A DNA stretch of 61,698 bases from Pseudoalteromonas sp. 3D05. GTDB taxonomy: Bacteria; Pseudomonadota; Gammaproteobacteria; Enterobacterales; Alteromonadaceae. Location: NCBI RefSeq assembly GCF_002723455.1, contig NZ_PDUS01000023.1, forward strand, positions 1 to 61,698, given 5' to 3'. Each line of letters starts with the position of its first letter. Positions within the stretch are counted from its first letter, which is position 1. A model generated the notes under the pieces. The model was given only the letters and a program-made list of their open reading frames with translations. It was not told where the DNA came from and ran no database searches. Below, one piece after another: positions 18,796 through 28,008 of the stretch. Made by a program: the position numbers and the translations under genes.

Positions 18796-20943
18796 ATGCG
18801 TCTTTCTACTGTTTTTATTGCACTTGCTGCTGGTTTTTCGGGCATTGGCCATGCTCAAACTGAAGTTGCTATTTCTGATCAAAATGATTCTAAAGAACTC
18901 GAAAAAATAGAAGTTGTTGGCCGTGCGTTTTCTTTATATCGCCCAACCGAATCAAGTTTTGCTACTCGTACTAATACACCTTTAGAGAAAATTCCTCAAT
19001 CAATTCAAATTTTGCCGCAGGAGCTGATCAGTGATCAGGCTGCTCGCCAAATTACCGACCTTTACAGCAATATTGCTGGCGTTAATGCTTTTAGTTATTC
19101 GGGCGTAACATTCCGTGGCTTTCGCCAAGATGAGATTTTATACGATAGTGTGAAGGGCGACCCTTTTAACGGTTTTGCTGTACCGCAATTATTTAATATT
19201 GAACAAGTTGCGGTTTTAAAAGGGCCTGCTGGTGCTATATACGGTAGTGGTAATCCGGGTGGTATTATTAACTATGTAACTAAGAAGCCTCAATTCACAC
19301 GTGAGCACAGTATTGAGGTTGAAGTAGGTAATGATGACTTCTTCAGTGGTGCATTAGAAAGCACGGGAACATTGAGTGAATCACTTGATAATCATGCTTA
19401 CCGTATTGGCATCTATCGTGATACTGAAAAGCCATTTCGCGCGAATACTAGCAGCGATAATACTATTGTAGACCTTGGTTATACTTGGCTTATGAATAGT
19501 GCAACCGAATTGACCACTCAGTATACCTATATAGAACAAGAGTTGGGTGGAGCACGTTTACGTGGTGTAGCAGCTGATGATAATGGACACTTTCTGACAG
19601 ATATTAGTTGGAACCATAACGAAGCCACTGACTTTCAAAATGTAGAAGCGCATGTCTATCAAGCGACTCTAAAACATGAATTTAATGATGTTTGGCGTAC
19701 AGATGTCACAGCACGTTATTTTGATAACAAAGAAGTGCAAAATTACCATGAACCAAGAGGTCTTGTAGATACTGATGACGACGGTATTGTTGATTGGAGC
19801 CATCGCGAGTTTCGTGATCAAGTACGTGAGAACGAAGGCTTTAGTTTAACAGCTAATGCGATCGCAGAATTTGTAATTGCAGACATGCAACATCAAGTGC
19901 TGTTTGGTAGTGACTGGTATGAGCATGACTTTGAAAGTGTGTACCGCACAGCAAAGCAAAAGAGTAAAGGAGGCCCTGTACCTGGCCTTGATCTTAACGA
20001 CCCTGAGTATGGTTTAACCTCTGCTGATGATTATGATCTTGAAAATATTACACCAAGACTTGGGAAAACGAATAGCACGCGTTTTGGTGCGTACTTGCAA
20101 GATCAGCTAGATATCACCGCTAATTGGAGTGTGACTGCTGGTTTAAGGTATGACCGCTTTGAAGATAAAGACTTGTTAAATCAAACCGAGTTTTCTGATA
20201 GCGATTTAACTTACCGTATTGGTACCAGCTATAACATTAACAACATGTTCTTTCCTTATGCACTCCATGGTACTGGCTTTGTGCCGCAAAGTGCGAGTAA
20301 TCAAGAAACAGCAAAGGGCGGTCCGTTCTCGCCAGAGACTAGCCGTATTAATGAGTTAGGTTTAAGAACTAAACTATTAGATGATACGCTTGCTGTTAAT
20401 ATGGCTGTGTACGATATTGTCCGCGAAGACATCCTGCAGCCTAGCTTATTAGGTGATGTTGCAGGTGACGGCGTTGATGATTTAGTTGCCGTTGGTGAAG
20501 TACAAAGTAAGGGCTTTGAACTCGAGGTGGTTGGTGACATTACTGATCGCTGGGTAGTTACTGCAAGCTACGCTTATAATGATACCCGTATTACTGAAGC
20601 CAACGATAGCATTCGTAACCAAATTCCTGATAGCGATAAATTTGCTAACGCGCCGCAAAATACCCTAGGTATATGGACACGCTATGAGTTACCTAGCTTA
20701 TTGTCATCTATTTCTGCTGGCTTAGATTATGTTGATGAACAGCTTAGTTTAGGTGGTCAACGTGTTAAACCTTACACTGTTTACAATATGGCGTGGCAAA
20801 CAACCGTTGATAACTGGCAATGGCAGCTATCAGTTAAGAACTTGTTTGATAAAGAGTACGCTAGCAGTGGCTTTATCGAGCGAACAGGGCACTTTCCTGG
20901 TGAACCGCGTCGAATATATTTAAGTGCTAAATACAGCTTTTAA
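18796..20943 (+). CDS. TonB-dependent siderophore receptor
   Basis: 715 aa. Signal peptide of about 20 residues (MRLSTVFIALAAGFSGIGHA), a TonB-box-like stretch LEKIEVVG, then a plug domain (about 50-160, with IPQSIQILPQELI and GPAGAIYGSGNPGGIINYVTKKP). A 22-strand barrel follows and ends with the terminal aromatic KYSF. The plug resembles FhuE/FoxA/FpvA-type ferric-siderophore receptors; the ligand cannot be told. It faces against mnmE and yidC and is followed 9 bp later by a PepSY membrane protein, probably one operon. Confidence 0.92.
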   Translation: MRLSTVFIALAAGFSGIGHAQTEVAISDQNDSKELEKIEVVGRAFSLYRPTESSFATRTNTPLEKIPQSIQILPQELISDQAARQITDLYSNIAGVNAFSYSGVTFRGFRQDEILYDSVKGDPFNGFAVPQLFNIEQVAVLKGPAGAIYGSGNPGGIINYVTKKPQFTREHSIEVEVGNDDFFSGALESTGTLSESLDNHAYRIGIYRDTEKPFRANTSSDNTIVDLGYTWLMNSATELTTQYTYIEQELGGARLRGVAADDNGHFLTDISWNHNEATDFQNVEAHVYQATLKHEFNDVWRTDVTARYFDNKEVQNYHEPRGLVDTDDDGIVDWSHREFRDQVRENEGFSLTANAIAEFVIADMQHQVLFGSDWYEHDFESVYRTAKQKSKGGPVPGLDLNDPEYGLTSADDYDLENITPRLGKTNSTRFGAYLQDQLDITANWSVTAGLRYDRFEDKDLLNQTEFSDSDLTYRIGTSYNINNMFFPYALHGTGFVPQSASNQETAKGGPFSPETSRINELGLRTKLLDDTLAVNMAVYDIVREDILQPSLLGDVAGDGVDDLVAVGEVQSKGFELEVVGDITDRWVVTASYAYNDTRITEANDSIRNQIPDSDKFANAPQNTLGIWTRYELPSLLSSISAGLDYVDEQLSLGGQRVKPYTVYNMAWQTTVDNWQWQLSVKNLFDKEYASSGFIERTGHFPGEPRRIYLSAKYSF

Positions 20944-20952
20944 TGGTGGCGA

Positions 20953-22176
20953 GTGAACGCTAAAAGTTGGTTTAACTTACATTCCTGGGCAGGGCTTTTT
21001 GTTGGAGTCCTGCTTTTTGTTACCTGCGTATCGGGCACACTCGCTACGTTAAGCCATGAACTCGAGTACTTAACAGACGCTAAGTATCGTGCTTTATCTT
21101 CTTCTGCTTCGACTAACTACCAAGCTATCGAAAACACCCTTAATAAGCATTACCCGCAAGCTAAATTACTTTATATTCAACGTCATAAGCAAGATTACCT
21201 TGCTACTGAAGCGGCCCTTAAAGTCGGTGACTCATTTCGTTTTGTTTATTTAGATGCAGCAACTGGTAGCTTACTTGGTGAAGGTGAGTGGGCGCGGATA
21301 TCGCGGTTTTTACGTAATTGGCATATGAATTTGTCGATGGGTTGGACGGGTAAATTAATTGTCACCAGTTTAAGTATTTTACTTGTTATTTTATTGGTCT
21401 CCAGTTTTTACGTGTATCGGCACTGGTGGCAAGGTTTTATGAAAAGGCCTGCTATGCTCTGCCTTGGTAAGCGCAGTAGTTGGTCTGATTGGCATAAGCT
21501 GTTAGGGCTTTGGAGTTTATGGTTTATAGCTGTGATGGCCATCACTGGGGTTTGGTATCTTGTAGAGCACGGGCTGCAAACCGCGAAAGTCCCCCACACT
21601 GTTTCTGCTCCACAAGCTTTGAGTGACTTTAAAAAACAAATCCCTCGCAAAGGTGTATTACCAATTAGTTTAACAACAGCTTATAAAGCCGCTCAACACG
21701 CGTTTCCTAGCCTGGATATTCGCTATATACGTTATCCTAATAAAGTGAATCAGCCTATTGAAGTGCGTGGCTATAACGATGATATTTTACTTCGCCTTCG
21801 TGCTAACCGTGTCTTTTTAAAACCAAGCTCGGGTGAGGTACTTGGTCTACAAAAAGGGGAAGAATTAAAGCTGCTTCCGCGAATTAAAGACACTGCTGAT
21901 CCACTGCATTTTGGTAACTTTGCAGGAATTGGTACCAAACTTATTTGGGGGCTTTTTGGAGCATTAATGAGCCTTGTAAGTGCTGCTGGCATCTATATGA
22001 GCTGGCTTAGGGTTAAGCGTAAAACAACGGTTGTGAGATGGCTTGGTTTATCAGGGGGTATTGTAATCGGTTTGGTGGTAGCTTCGCTGTTAACAACGAG
22101 TTTGAGCTTTACTGAGCGAAGTGTGCCAAACGTGGTTTACTCACCTACTTTTGGTTATTATACCAATCCGCAATAA
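20953..22176 (+). CDS. PepSY-associated transmembrane protein
   Basis: 407 aa starting at GTG 20953. An N-terminal helix (about 10-32, WAGLFVGVLLFVTCVSGTLA), a periplasmic part, helices at about 137-160 and 185-207, a PepSY-like periplasmic region, then helices at about 335-355 and 375-393. Proteins of this type often lie beside ferric-siderophore receptors and are thought to act as inner-membrane ferric-siderophore reductases. Conserved His residues in helices (e.g. NWHMNLSMGW, DWHKLLGLWS, DPLHFGNF) suit haem binding. The reductase role is inference. Confidence 0.85.
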   Translation: MNAKSWFNLHSWAGLFVGVLLFVTCVSGTLATLSHELEYLTDAKYRALSSSASTNYQAIENTLNKHYPQAKLLYIQRHKQDYLATEAALKVGDSFRFVYLDAATGSLLGEGEWARISRFLRNWHMNLSMGWTGKLIVTSLSILLVILLVSSFYVYRHWWQGFMKRPAMLCLGKRSSWSDWHKLLGLWSLWFIAVMAITGVWYLVEHGLQTAKVPHTVSAPQALSDFKKQIPRKGVLPISLTTAYKAAQHAFPSLDIRYIRYPNKVNQPIEVRGYNDDILLRLRANRVFLKPSSGEVLGLQKGEELKLLPRIKDTADPLHFGNFAGIGTKLIWGLFGALMSLVSAAGIYMSWLRVKRKTTVVRWLGLSGGIVIGLVVASLLTTSLSFTERSVPNVVYSPTFGYYTNPQ

Positions 22177-22202
22177 TACTTAATCATTTTGCGGGGCTAA
22201 AC

Positions 22203-22349
22203 GTGTCGCTACCTGCGTTAAAAAATTCTCATTTAGAACAACTAAATAGCGAATTTTTTGCCTTGCTATCAACACGTTTTTCTACCCCCAAAATAGCTCA
22301 CTTAATTAAGCGAATTGGTATTAATTTTCAAGCATTAAAAAGGCGCTGA
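22203..22349 (+). CDS. possible 48-aa small protein downstream of the PepSY gene
   Basis: Short GTG-start frame beginning VSLPALKNSHLEQLNSEFFA and ending IGINFQALKRR. A GCGGGG stretch sits about 7 bp upstream of the GTG. The product is basic, helical-looking and soluble, with no signal peptide. The stop TGA lies inside the loop side of the terminator hairpin, so translation would run into the terminator. It would be the third gene of the siderophore operon. I recognise no family; the composition looks protein-like, but chance cannot be ruled out. Confidence 0.4.
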   Translation: MSLPALKNSHLEQLNSEFFALLSTRFSTPKIAHLIKRIGINFQALKRR

Positions 22350-22362
22350 TTAGCGCCTTTTT
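22337..22362. terminator. bidirectional terminator between the PepSY operon and yidC
   Basis: Stem AAAAAGGCGCT / AGCGCCTTTTT with loop GATT, flanked by A-run and T-run. It serves the plus-strand siderophore operon and the convergent yidC transcript, whose stop is at 22378. Confidence 0.88.
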
Positions 22363-22377
22363 TGTTAGGTGAAGAGT

Positions 22378-24012
22378 TTAACCTCTTACCTTAATACCTT
22401 GTTTTTCCATACCGCGGTAAATATAGAGCATTTGCGCGATTGAAATAAGGTTAGATACTAACCAGTAAAGTACTAGGCCAGACGGGAACCATAAGAAGAA
22501 CACAGAGAAGATAACCGGCATAAAGGTCATCATCTTTTGTTGCATCGGATCAGTCACTGTCATTGGTTGTAACTTTTGAGTGATGAACATACTTAAACCA
22601 AATAAAACGGGTAATACGTAGTATGGGTCCATTGCTGATAAGTCAGTTAACCAAAGGTAAAACTCTGCATGACGTAGTTCTGTTGATTCTAAAAATACGT
22701 AGAACAAGGCTAAGAAAATAGGCATTTGTAGCAAAATTGGGAAACAGCCACCCATAGGGTTTACCTTCTCTTTGCGGTACATTTCCATGGTTGCTTGGCC
22801 GAATTTTTGACGGTCATCACCATACTTTTCTTTAAGTGCAGCCATTTTAGGTTGCAGCGCACGCATCTTCGCCATCGAGGTGTATTGCGCTTTAGTTAAT
22901 GGGTACATTAATGACTTAACAATAATAGTAATAGCAATAATCGCCAGACCCCAGTTACCCAAAATGCCGTACAACCATTTTAGTAGTACAAATAATGGTT
23001 GCGAGATAAAAAATAACCAACCGTAATCCACTGTTAAATCAAGGTCGGGGTGAATTGCTTCTAACTTATCAGACTCTTTCGGGCCCATGTAGTAAGTAGC
23101 ACCAATACTTGCTTGTTGGTTAGCTTGAATATTTACTGGCTCACCTTTAGCACCTATGATTGCGGCATTGCCTGACGCAATTAAACTGTAAAGGGTATTT
23201 TGTTGTTCTTGTACAGGTATCCAAGCACTTACAAAGTAATGCTGAATAAATGCAACATAACCACCTTGGGTATTAATACTGAGGTTTTTATCAGCCATGT
23301 CTGAAAAACTGTACTTTTCATATTTCTCTTCACTAGAGCCATAAGCAGCACCAAGATAGTTCTGGTCAACTAAGCTGCCTTTTTCTTGAACTGTACGCTT
23401 AATTTGTGTGTAAAGCTGTACTTGAATTGGCTCAGCAGTGGTGTTGTTTACAGTATATTCTAGAGCAACGTCGTATTGGCCTTTCTTGAATACGTAGGTT
23501 TTAGTAAACGTAACACCTTTACTATCTGTAAACGTTAGAGGAACGCGGAGCTCATCACCATTCATTGTATAGCTTTTTTGCTCAGTGCTATAAACAGGGC
23601 GGCCATTTGCTGATGCATCAGGACCATTTAAACCAATTAAACCACTTTGTGAGAAGTATTGATTGCCATCAAACTCACCCAAAAGCATAAAGGGTGTTTC
23701 TTCACCTTTTACTTCTTCGTATTGCAGTAGGTCTGATTCAACAATATCACCACCGCGGGTATCTATTTTTACAGTGAATACGTCAGTTGTGATATCGATT
23801 ACTGAACGTTTTGCACTGGTTGCTGCAGTTGGTAAATCACCATCTGTTGACGAAGGTACATAATCATCAGAATCAGGTGAGTTAGATTGTAGTGTTTGTG
23901 TGTTGGCACTAGGATCGGCTTTTGGTGCGTTGTAATCGTTATTCCATTCTTGGAACAATAAAAACGATACAAGCATCAAACCGATGAATAAAAACGTGCG
24001 TTGCGATTCCAT
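22378..24012 (-). CDS. yidC: membrane protein insertase YidC
   Basis: 544 aa, the gammaproteobacterial length. It inserts and folds inner-membrane proteins, alone or with SecYEG. Signal-anchor helix at 5-20 (TFLFIGLMLVSFLLF), a large periplasmic P1 domain (about 60-340), then the conserved five-helix core with AIIAITIIVKSLMYPLTKAQY (carrying the hydrophilic-groove Lys) and the tail MPVIFSVFFLWFPSGLVLYW. It follows yidD by 8 bp. Confidence 0.98.
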   Translation of the reverse strand: MESQRTFLFIGLMLVSFLLFQEWNNDYNAPKADPSANTQTLQSNSPDSDDYVPSSTDGDLPTAATSAKRSVIDITTDVFTVKIDTRGGDIVESDLLQYEEVKGEETPFMLLGEFDGNQYFSQSGLIGLNGPDASANGRPVYSTEQKSYTMNGDELRVPLTFTDSKGVTFTKTYVFKKGQYDVALEYTVNNTTAEPIQVQLYTQIKRTVQEKGSLVDQNYLGAAYGSSEEKYEKYSFSDMADKNLSINTQGGYVAFIQHYFVSAWIPVQEQQNTLYSLIASGNAAIIGAKGEPVNIQANQQASIGATYYMGPKESDKLEAIHPDLDLTVDYGWLFFISQPLFVLLKWLYGILGNWGLAIIAITIIVKSLMYPLTKAQYTSMAKMRALQPKMAALKEKYGDDRQKFGQATMEMYRKEKVNPMGGCFPILLQMPIFLALFYVFLESTELRHAEFYLWLTDLSAMDPYYVLPVLFGLSMFITQKLQPMTVTDPMQQKMMTFMPVIFSVFFLWFPSGLVLYWLVSNLISIAQMLYIYRGMEKQGIKVRG

Positions 24013-24020
24013 AACAGCTC

Positions 24021-24296
24021 TTATTTCTCGTGTTGGTGGTTAATATGGGTTGTTTTTTCAGGAACGGGGTCGTCTCCGCCTGAGTGTAAAGGATGACATT
24101 TTAATATGCGTTTGAGCGCTAACCAACTGCCTTTTACAGATCCATGCAAATTAATTGCTTGAATAGCATAACTTGAGCAAGTGGGATTAAAACGACAATG
24201 CGGACCTAACAGCGGGCTAATCCACTTTTGATAACCGCGAATTATTAACACTAAACAAAACGTTGGAAAAGCAACAATTGGTTTAAGTAACCTCAT
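24021..24296 (-). CDS. yidD: membrane protein insertion efficiency factor YidD
   Basis: 91 aa. It has the family core GYQKWISPLLGPHCRFNPTCSSYAIQAI and the C-terminal CHPLHSGGDDPVP. YidD is a small amphipathic protein at the inner membrane that assists YidC-dependent insertion. It starts about 125 bp after the rnpA stop, whereas in many relatives the two genes overlap. Confidence 0.96.
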   Translation of the reverse strand: MRLLKPIVAFPTFCLVLIIRGYQKWISPLLGPHCRFNPTCSSYAIQAINLHGSVKGSWLALKRILKCHPLHSGGDDPVPEKTTHINHQHEK

Positions 24297-24421
24297 GATG
24301 TTCTATCCTCTGTATATATTTAGTGGGTGGATACCATGAATTTAAACACCCAAAACGGAATTTTAAATGCATGATTAAAAGGTGAGCTAAAGATACCTTA
24401 ATTAACCCTATAATTCTATTG

Positions 24422-24847
24422 CTATTGGCTTTGTTTATTTGATTTAGCCGATTTATTAGGTCGTCTTTTAAATGGGGGTGGTTTAGGGGCACCCGGTTTG
24501 CAGCGTTCATTAATTTTGCGCCACAATTTAGTTAATTGCTTTGTGAGCTCTTCGTTTGATTGTTCATCGATGCCACTTTTAACCATTAACACAATATCGA
24601 TGTTATCAATAGTATGCTGATTTAAACGAAAACTTTCGCGAGCAAGACGTTTAATACGGTTACGTTGACAGGCTTTTTTAACTCGTTTTTTAGCAACAGT
24701 AAGGCCTAAGCGAGGTTTTGCTTGGTCATTAGGTTTTGCTAATAAAGTAAAGAAAGGAGTTGCAGCCCGAGCGGGTTCATTAAATATGCGAGAGTAATGC
24801 GAGGGAGTTAACAGACGTAACTCCCTGCCAAAGTTAAAGTCTTCCAC
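24422..24847 (-). CDS. rnpA: ribonuclease P protein component
   Basis: 141 aa, starting at GTG 24847, 7 bp after the rpmH stop. It is the protein subunit that helps the RNase P RNA remove tRNA 5' leaders. The core has LRLLTPSHYSRIF and the RNR signature KACQRNRIKRLARESFR. It is about 20 residues longer than E. coli RnpA because of a basic, Lys/Pro/Ser-rich tail (GAPKPPPFKRRPNKSAKSNK). Confidence 0.95.
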   Translation of the reverse strand: MEDFNFGRELRLLTPSHYSRIFNEPARAATPFFTLLAKPNDQAKPRLGLTVAKKRVKKACQRNRIKRLARESFRLNQHTIDNIDIVLMVKSGIDEQSNEELTKQLTKLWRKINERCKPGAPKPPPFKRRPNKSAKSNKQSQ

Positions 24848-24854
24848 TTATATA

Positions 24855-24989
24855 TTAAGCAGAAAGAACTTTACGGCCTTTAGCGCGGCGACGAGCTAAT
24901 ACTTTACGGCCATTTACAGTTGCCATGCGAGCACGGAAACCGTGAGCACGTTTGCGTTTTAAAACGCTAGGTTGAAAAGTTCTTTTCAT
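24855..24989 (-). CDS. rpmH: 50S ribosomal protein L34
   Basis: 44 aa: starts MKRTFQPSVLKRKRAHGFRA and ends GRKVLSA, the near-invariant L34 sequence. First gene of the rpmH-rnpA-yidD-yidC operon, divergent from dnaA. Confidence 0.98.
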   Translation of the reverse strand: MKRTFQPSVLKRKRAHGFRARMATVNGRKVLARRRAKGRKVLSA

Positions 24990-25070
24990 AACAATTCCAT
25001 CCGATCGGTTAAAGGTTAAAACATCCTATGCAGGTCGCGATCCTGGCACAGGTGCCATTGCGAGCGCGAG

Positions 25071-25099
25071 ATATTATAGAGGAAGACCTCTAAAGTCAA
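25071..25099 (-). promoter_or_regulatory. rpmH promoter
   Basis: On the minus strand, -35 TTGACT (25094-25099) and -10 TATAAT (25073-25078, spacer 15) or TAATAT (25071-25076, spacer 17). A GC-rich discriminator (CTCGCGCTCGC) follows, typical of stringently controlled ribosomal promoters. It lies about 82 bp upstream of rpmH. Confidence 0.65.
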
Positions 25100-25175
25100 T
25101 CATAATTACATATATAATAGAGTATGGGACAAAGTAAAAACAGTGGGATCAGCTAGGATCCTTATAATAAAGGAG

Positions 25176-25184
25176 TTTTCCACA
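25176..25184 (+). promoter_or_regulatory. DnaA box in the rpmH-dnaA gap
   Basis: TTTTCCACA fits the relaxed consensus TTWTNCACA. It lies between the divergent rpmH and dnaA promoters, beside GATC sites at 25148 and 25158, and may contribute to DnaA autoregulation. Confidence 0.5.
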
Positions 25185-25361
25185 GCCTCTGTATAAAAAG
25201 TGCATAAAAGCTTGGGGTAACTAAATTAGATCAACTATTTTCATCGCGATCTAGTGGGTTTTTTGTTATGATCAGTCAGTGGCGTTAAAAATATATTTTA
25301 TTATAAATCAGTCTGTTACTAATTTTTTAAGCCGAGATCATGTTTTTCAAAAAAATCAATC

Positions 25362-25391
25362 TTGTACTTGTGGATAAAGTGCCTTCATAAT
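25362..25391 (+). promoter_or_regulatory. dnaA promoter with a DnaA box in its spacer
   Basis: -35 TTGTAC (25362-25367) and -10 CATAAT (25386-25391, spacer 18; or TCATAA, spacer 17). A perfect DnaA box TTATCCACA on the minus strand (25369-25377) sits in the spacer, which fits autorepression by DnaA. The rest of the 0.5 kb gap 24990-25496 shows no gene. Confidence 0.5.
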
Positions 25392-25496
25392 AGTCGGTCT
25401 TGGGTTAATAAATTGCCTAATAACAGTAATAAAAGTATAACTTTCTGGTTTATTATGATGGCCGGGAATAAAAACTAAATCTTTGGGAGTTTAACT

Positions 25497-26885
25497 GTGT
25501 ATCTGTCGGTTTGGCAAAGTTGTTTATATGTATTGCAAGATGAACTGCCTTCGCAGCAGTTCAGTATGTGGGTAAGACCATTACAAGCAGAAAGTACCGA
25601 AGATACCTTGACTATTTATGCGCCTAATCGGTTTGTACTTGACTGGGTGAGAGAGAAATACCTCAACCGCATTAACGAATTACTTGTCGAAATTTGTAAA
25701 GATGAAGCACCTGAATTACGTTTTGATGTGGGTAGCAAGCCTATATTAAATACGCAGATGGCGGCTCCCGTTGCTGATAATACGCCACCAATAAATCAAC
25801 CCGCTGCTGTAGAGCAACCAAAAGCGGTTAAGCAAGTGGTAGAGCCTGCGCCCAAATCTGGGTATAAACCAAATATAAAAGAAAACTATACCTTTGATAG
25901 TTTTGTTGAGGGTAAATCTAACCAGTTAGCAAAAGCTGCCGCAACACAGGTTGCAGATAACCCAGGTGCAGCATTTAACCCTGTATTTATATATGGTGGT
26001 ACTGGCTTAGGTAAAACGCATTTATTACATGCTGTAGGGAATGGCATCATGGCGAATAAGCCCGATGCTAAAATTGTCTATATGCATTCAGAGCGTTTTG
26101 TACAAGATATGGTAAAAGCGCTGCAAAATAATGCCATAGAAGAATTTAAACGCTACTATCGTAGTGTAGATGCGCTAATGATTGATGACATTCAATTTTT
26201 TGCTAATAAAGAGCGCTCTCAAGAAGAATTCTTCCATACTTTCAATGCGTTACTTGAAGGTAACCAGCAAATTATTTTAACCTCAGACCGTTATCCAAAA
26301 GAGATTGAAGGGGTTGAAGACCGCCTTAAATCACGTTTTGGCTGGGGTTTAACCATTGCTATTGAGCCACCAGAGCTTGAAACGCGCGTTGCTATTTTAA
26401 TGAAAAAGGCGCAGCAGAGTAAAATTAACTTACCTCATGAAGTGGCGTTTTTTATAGCTAAGAAATTACGCTCAAATGTACGTGAGCTAGAAGGTGCACT
26501 TAACCGTGTTATTGCCAATGCTAATTTTACCGGTCGTCCAATTTCAATCGACTTTGTTAAAGAAGCACTACGCGACTTATTAGCGCTGCAAGACAAGCTT
26601 GTAACGATCGATAATATTCAGCGTACCGTTGCGGAATATTACCGTATTCGCGTATCAGATTTACTATCTAAACGTCGCAGCCGCTCTATAGCAAGGCCAC
26701 GCCAAGTTGCAATGGCATTATCAAAAGAATTAACAAATCACAGTTTACCTGAGATTGGCGATGCGTTTGGTGGGCGAGATCACACCACTGTATTGCACGC
26801 GTGCCGAAAAGTTAAATCACTGCGTGATGAAAGCCACGAAGTGAAAGAAGATTATCAAAACCTAATAAGAACATTGTCATCTTAA
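25497..26885 (+). CDS. dnaA: chromosomal replication initiator DnaA
   Basis: 462 aa from GTG 25497, with GGGAG 8 bp upstream. Domain I (MYLSVWQSCLYVLQDELPSQ) at 1-80, a linker to about 128, then the AAA+ domain with Walker A GGTGLGKTH (167-175) and Walker B LMIDDIQFF (227-235). The C-terminal HTH carries the DnaA signature GGRDHTTVLHACRK. It opens oriC about 9.7 kb to the left and heads dnaA-dnaN-recF-gyrB. Confidence 0.98.
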   Translation: MYLSVWQSCLYVLQDELPSQQFSMWVRPLQAESTEDTLTIYAPNRFVLDWVREKYLNRINELLVEICKDEAPELRFDVGSKPILNTQMAAPVADNTPPINQPAAVEQPKAVKQVVEPAPKSGYKPNIKENYTFDSFVEGKSNQLAKAAATQVADNPGAAFNPVFIYGGTGLGKTHLLHAVGNGIMANKPDAKIVYMHSERFVQDMVKALQNNAIEEFKRYYRSVDALMIDDIQFFANKERSQEEFFHTFNALLEGNQQIILTSDRYPKEIEGVEDRLKSRFGWGLTIAIEPPELETRVAILMKKAQQSKINLPHEVAFFIAKKLRSNVRELEGALNRVIANANFTGRPISIDFVKEALRDLLALQDKLVTIDNIQRTVAEYYRIRVSDLLSKRRSRSIARPRQVAMALSKELTNHSLPEIGDAFGGRDHTTVLHACRKVKSLRDESHEVKEDYQNLIRTLSS

Positions 26886-26898
26886 GGCTGACTTTACT

Positions 26899-28002
26899 AT
26901 GCAAATAACCATACCAAGAGATCAATTTTTAAAACCTTTAGTGCAAGTGTCGGGTGCGATTGAGCGTAAGCACACCTTGCCGATTTTATCTAACGTATTG
27001 TTAGAGGTCGTAGATGGTCAGTTGGCCATGACAGGTACAGATCTTGAAATTGAGCTTGTCGCTAACGTATTTGTTGGTGACGATGTTGAAGATACAAAGC
27101 TAACATTACCAGCAAAAAAGTTGCTGGATATTTGTAAAAGTTTGCCAGATGGTTGTGAGTTAACATTATCAAGCCAAGATCATCAGTTGCTCTTAACCAG
27201 TGGTAAAAGCCGTTTTTCATTAACTACGCTTGCTGCTGAAGACTTTCCTAATTTAGAGCAGTGGGATGGTGAAGTAGAGTTTCAGTTAACTCGGTTAGAA
27301 TTACGTAAGCTACTTGAAAGCACTCATTTTTCAATGGCTAATCAAGATGTACGTTATTACTTAAATGGCATGTCGTTTGAAGTAGATAACACAGACATTA
27401 AAACTGTTGCTACAGACGGTCACCGTTTAGCAATTGCGCAAAAAGAATTACCTCACTCGTTAAATACACAACGTCAGTTAATTATTCCACGTAAGGGCGT
27501 GCAAGAAATTATGCGACTAATGGTTGCCGACGAAGAGCTGGTAACCATTCAATTTGGTGCAAACCATATTCGAATTATTGATACCGAGTTTACTTTTACC
27601 AGTAAATTGGTTGACGGCCGCTTTCCTGATTATCGTCGAGTATTACCACGCGGTGGCGATAAAGTAATTACCGCAAACCGTGAGTGGTTACGTAGCGCTT
27701 TTCAACGTGTTTCAATCTTATCGAACGAAAAGTTTAGAGGGGTTCGACTAAACCTTTCTGAAGGTTTGCTAAAAATAACTGCAAACAATCCAGAGCAAGA
27801 GCAGGCTGAAGAAGTGGTTGAGGTAAATTATCAAGGTGATGATTTAGAAATTGGTTTTAACGTTTCTTATGTACTTGATGTATTGAACACACTTAAAACA
27901 GAAGATGTTTTATTTACTCTAGCTGATTCAAATAGTAGTGCATTAATTGAAGGTGCGGGTGACGAAGAAGCCATGTACGTTGTTATGCCGATGCGCTTAT
28001 AA
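26899..28002 (+). CDS. dnaN: DNA polymerase III sliding clamp (beta)
   Basis: 367 aa, standard length. Starts MQITIPRDQFLKPLVQVSGA and ends in the conserved MYVVMPMRL. Three clamp domains of about 120 residues. Begins 13 bp after dnaA and ends 6 bp before recF, so the genes share a transcript. Confidence 0.98.
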   Translation: MQITIPRDQFLKPLVQVSGAIERKHTLPILSNVLLEVVDGQLAMTGTDLEIELVANVFVGDDVEDTKLTLPAKKLLDICKSLPDGCELTLSSQDHQLLLTSGKSRFSLTTLAAEDFPNLEQWDGEVEFQLTRLELRKLLESTHFSMANQDVRYYLNGMSFEVDNTDIKTVATDGHRLAIAQKELPHSLNTQRQLIIPRKGVQEIMRLMVADEELVTIQFGANHIRIIDTEFTFTSKLVDGRFPDYRRVLPRGGDKVITANREWLRSAFQRVSILSNEKFRGVRLNLSEGLLKITANNPEQEQAEEVVEVNYQGDDLEIGFNVSYVLDVLNTLKTEDVLFTLADSNSSALIEGAGDEEAMYVVMPMRL

Positions 28003-28008
28003 GGTTTT

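Noticed and set aside
24283..24510. 75-aa frame overlapping rnpA and yidD
   Set aside because: Overlaps the 3' part of rnpA in another frame; no family, no start signal. The gap between rnpA and yidD was left as non-coding.
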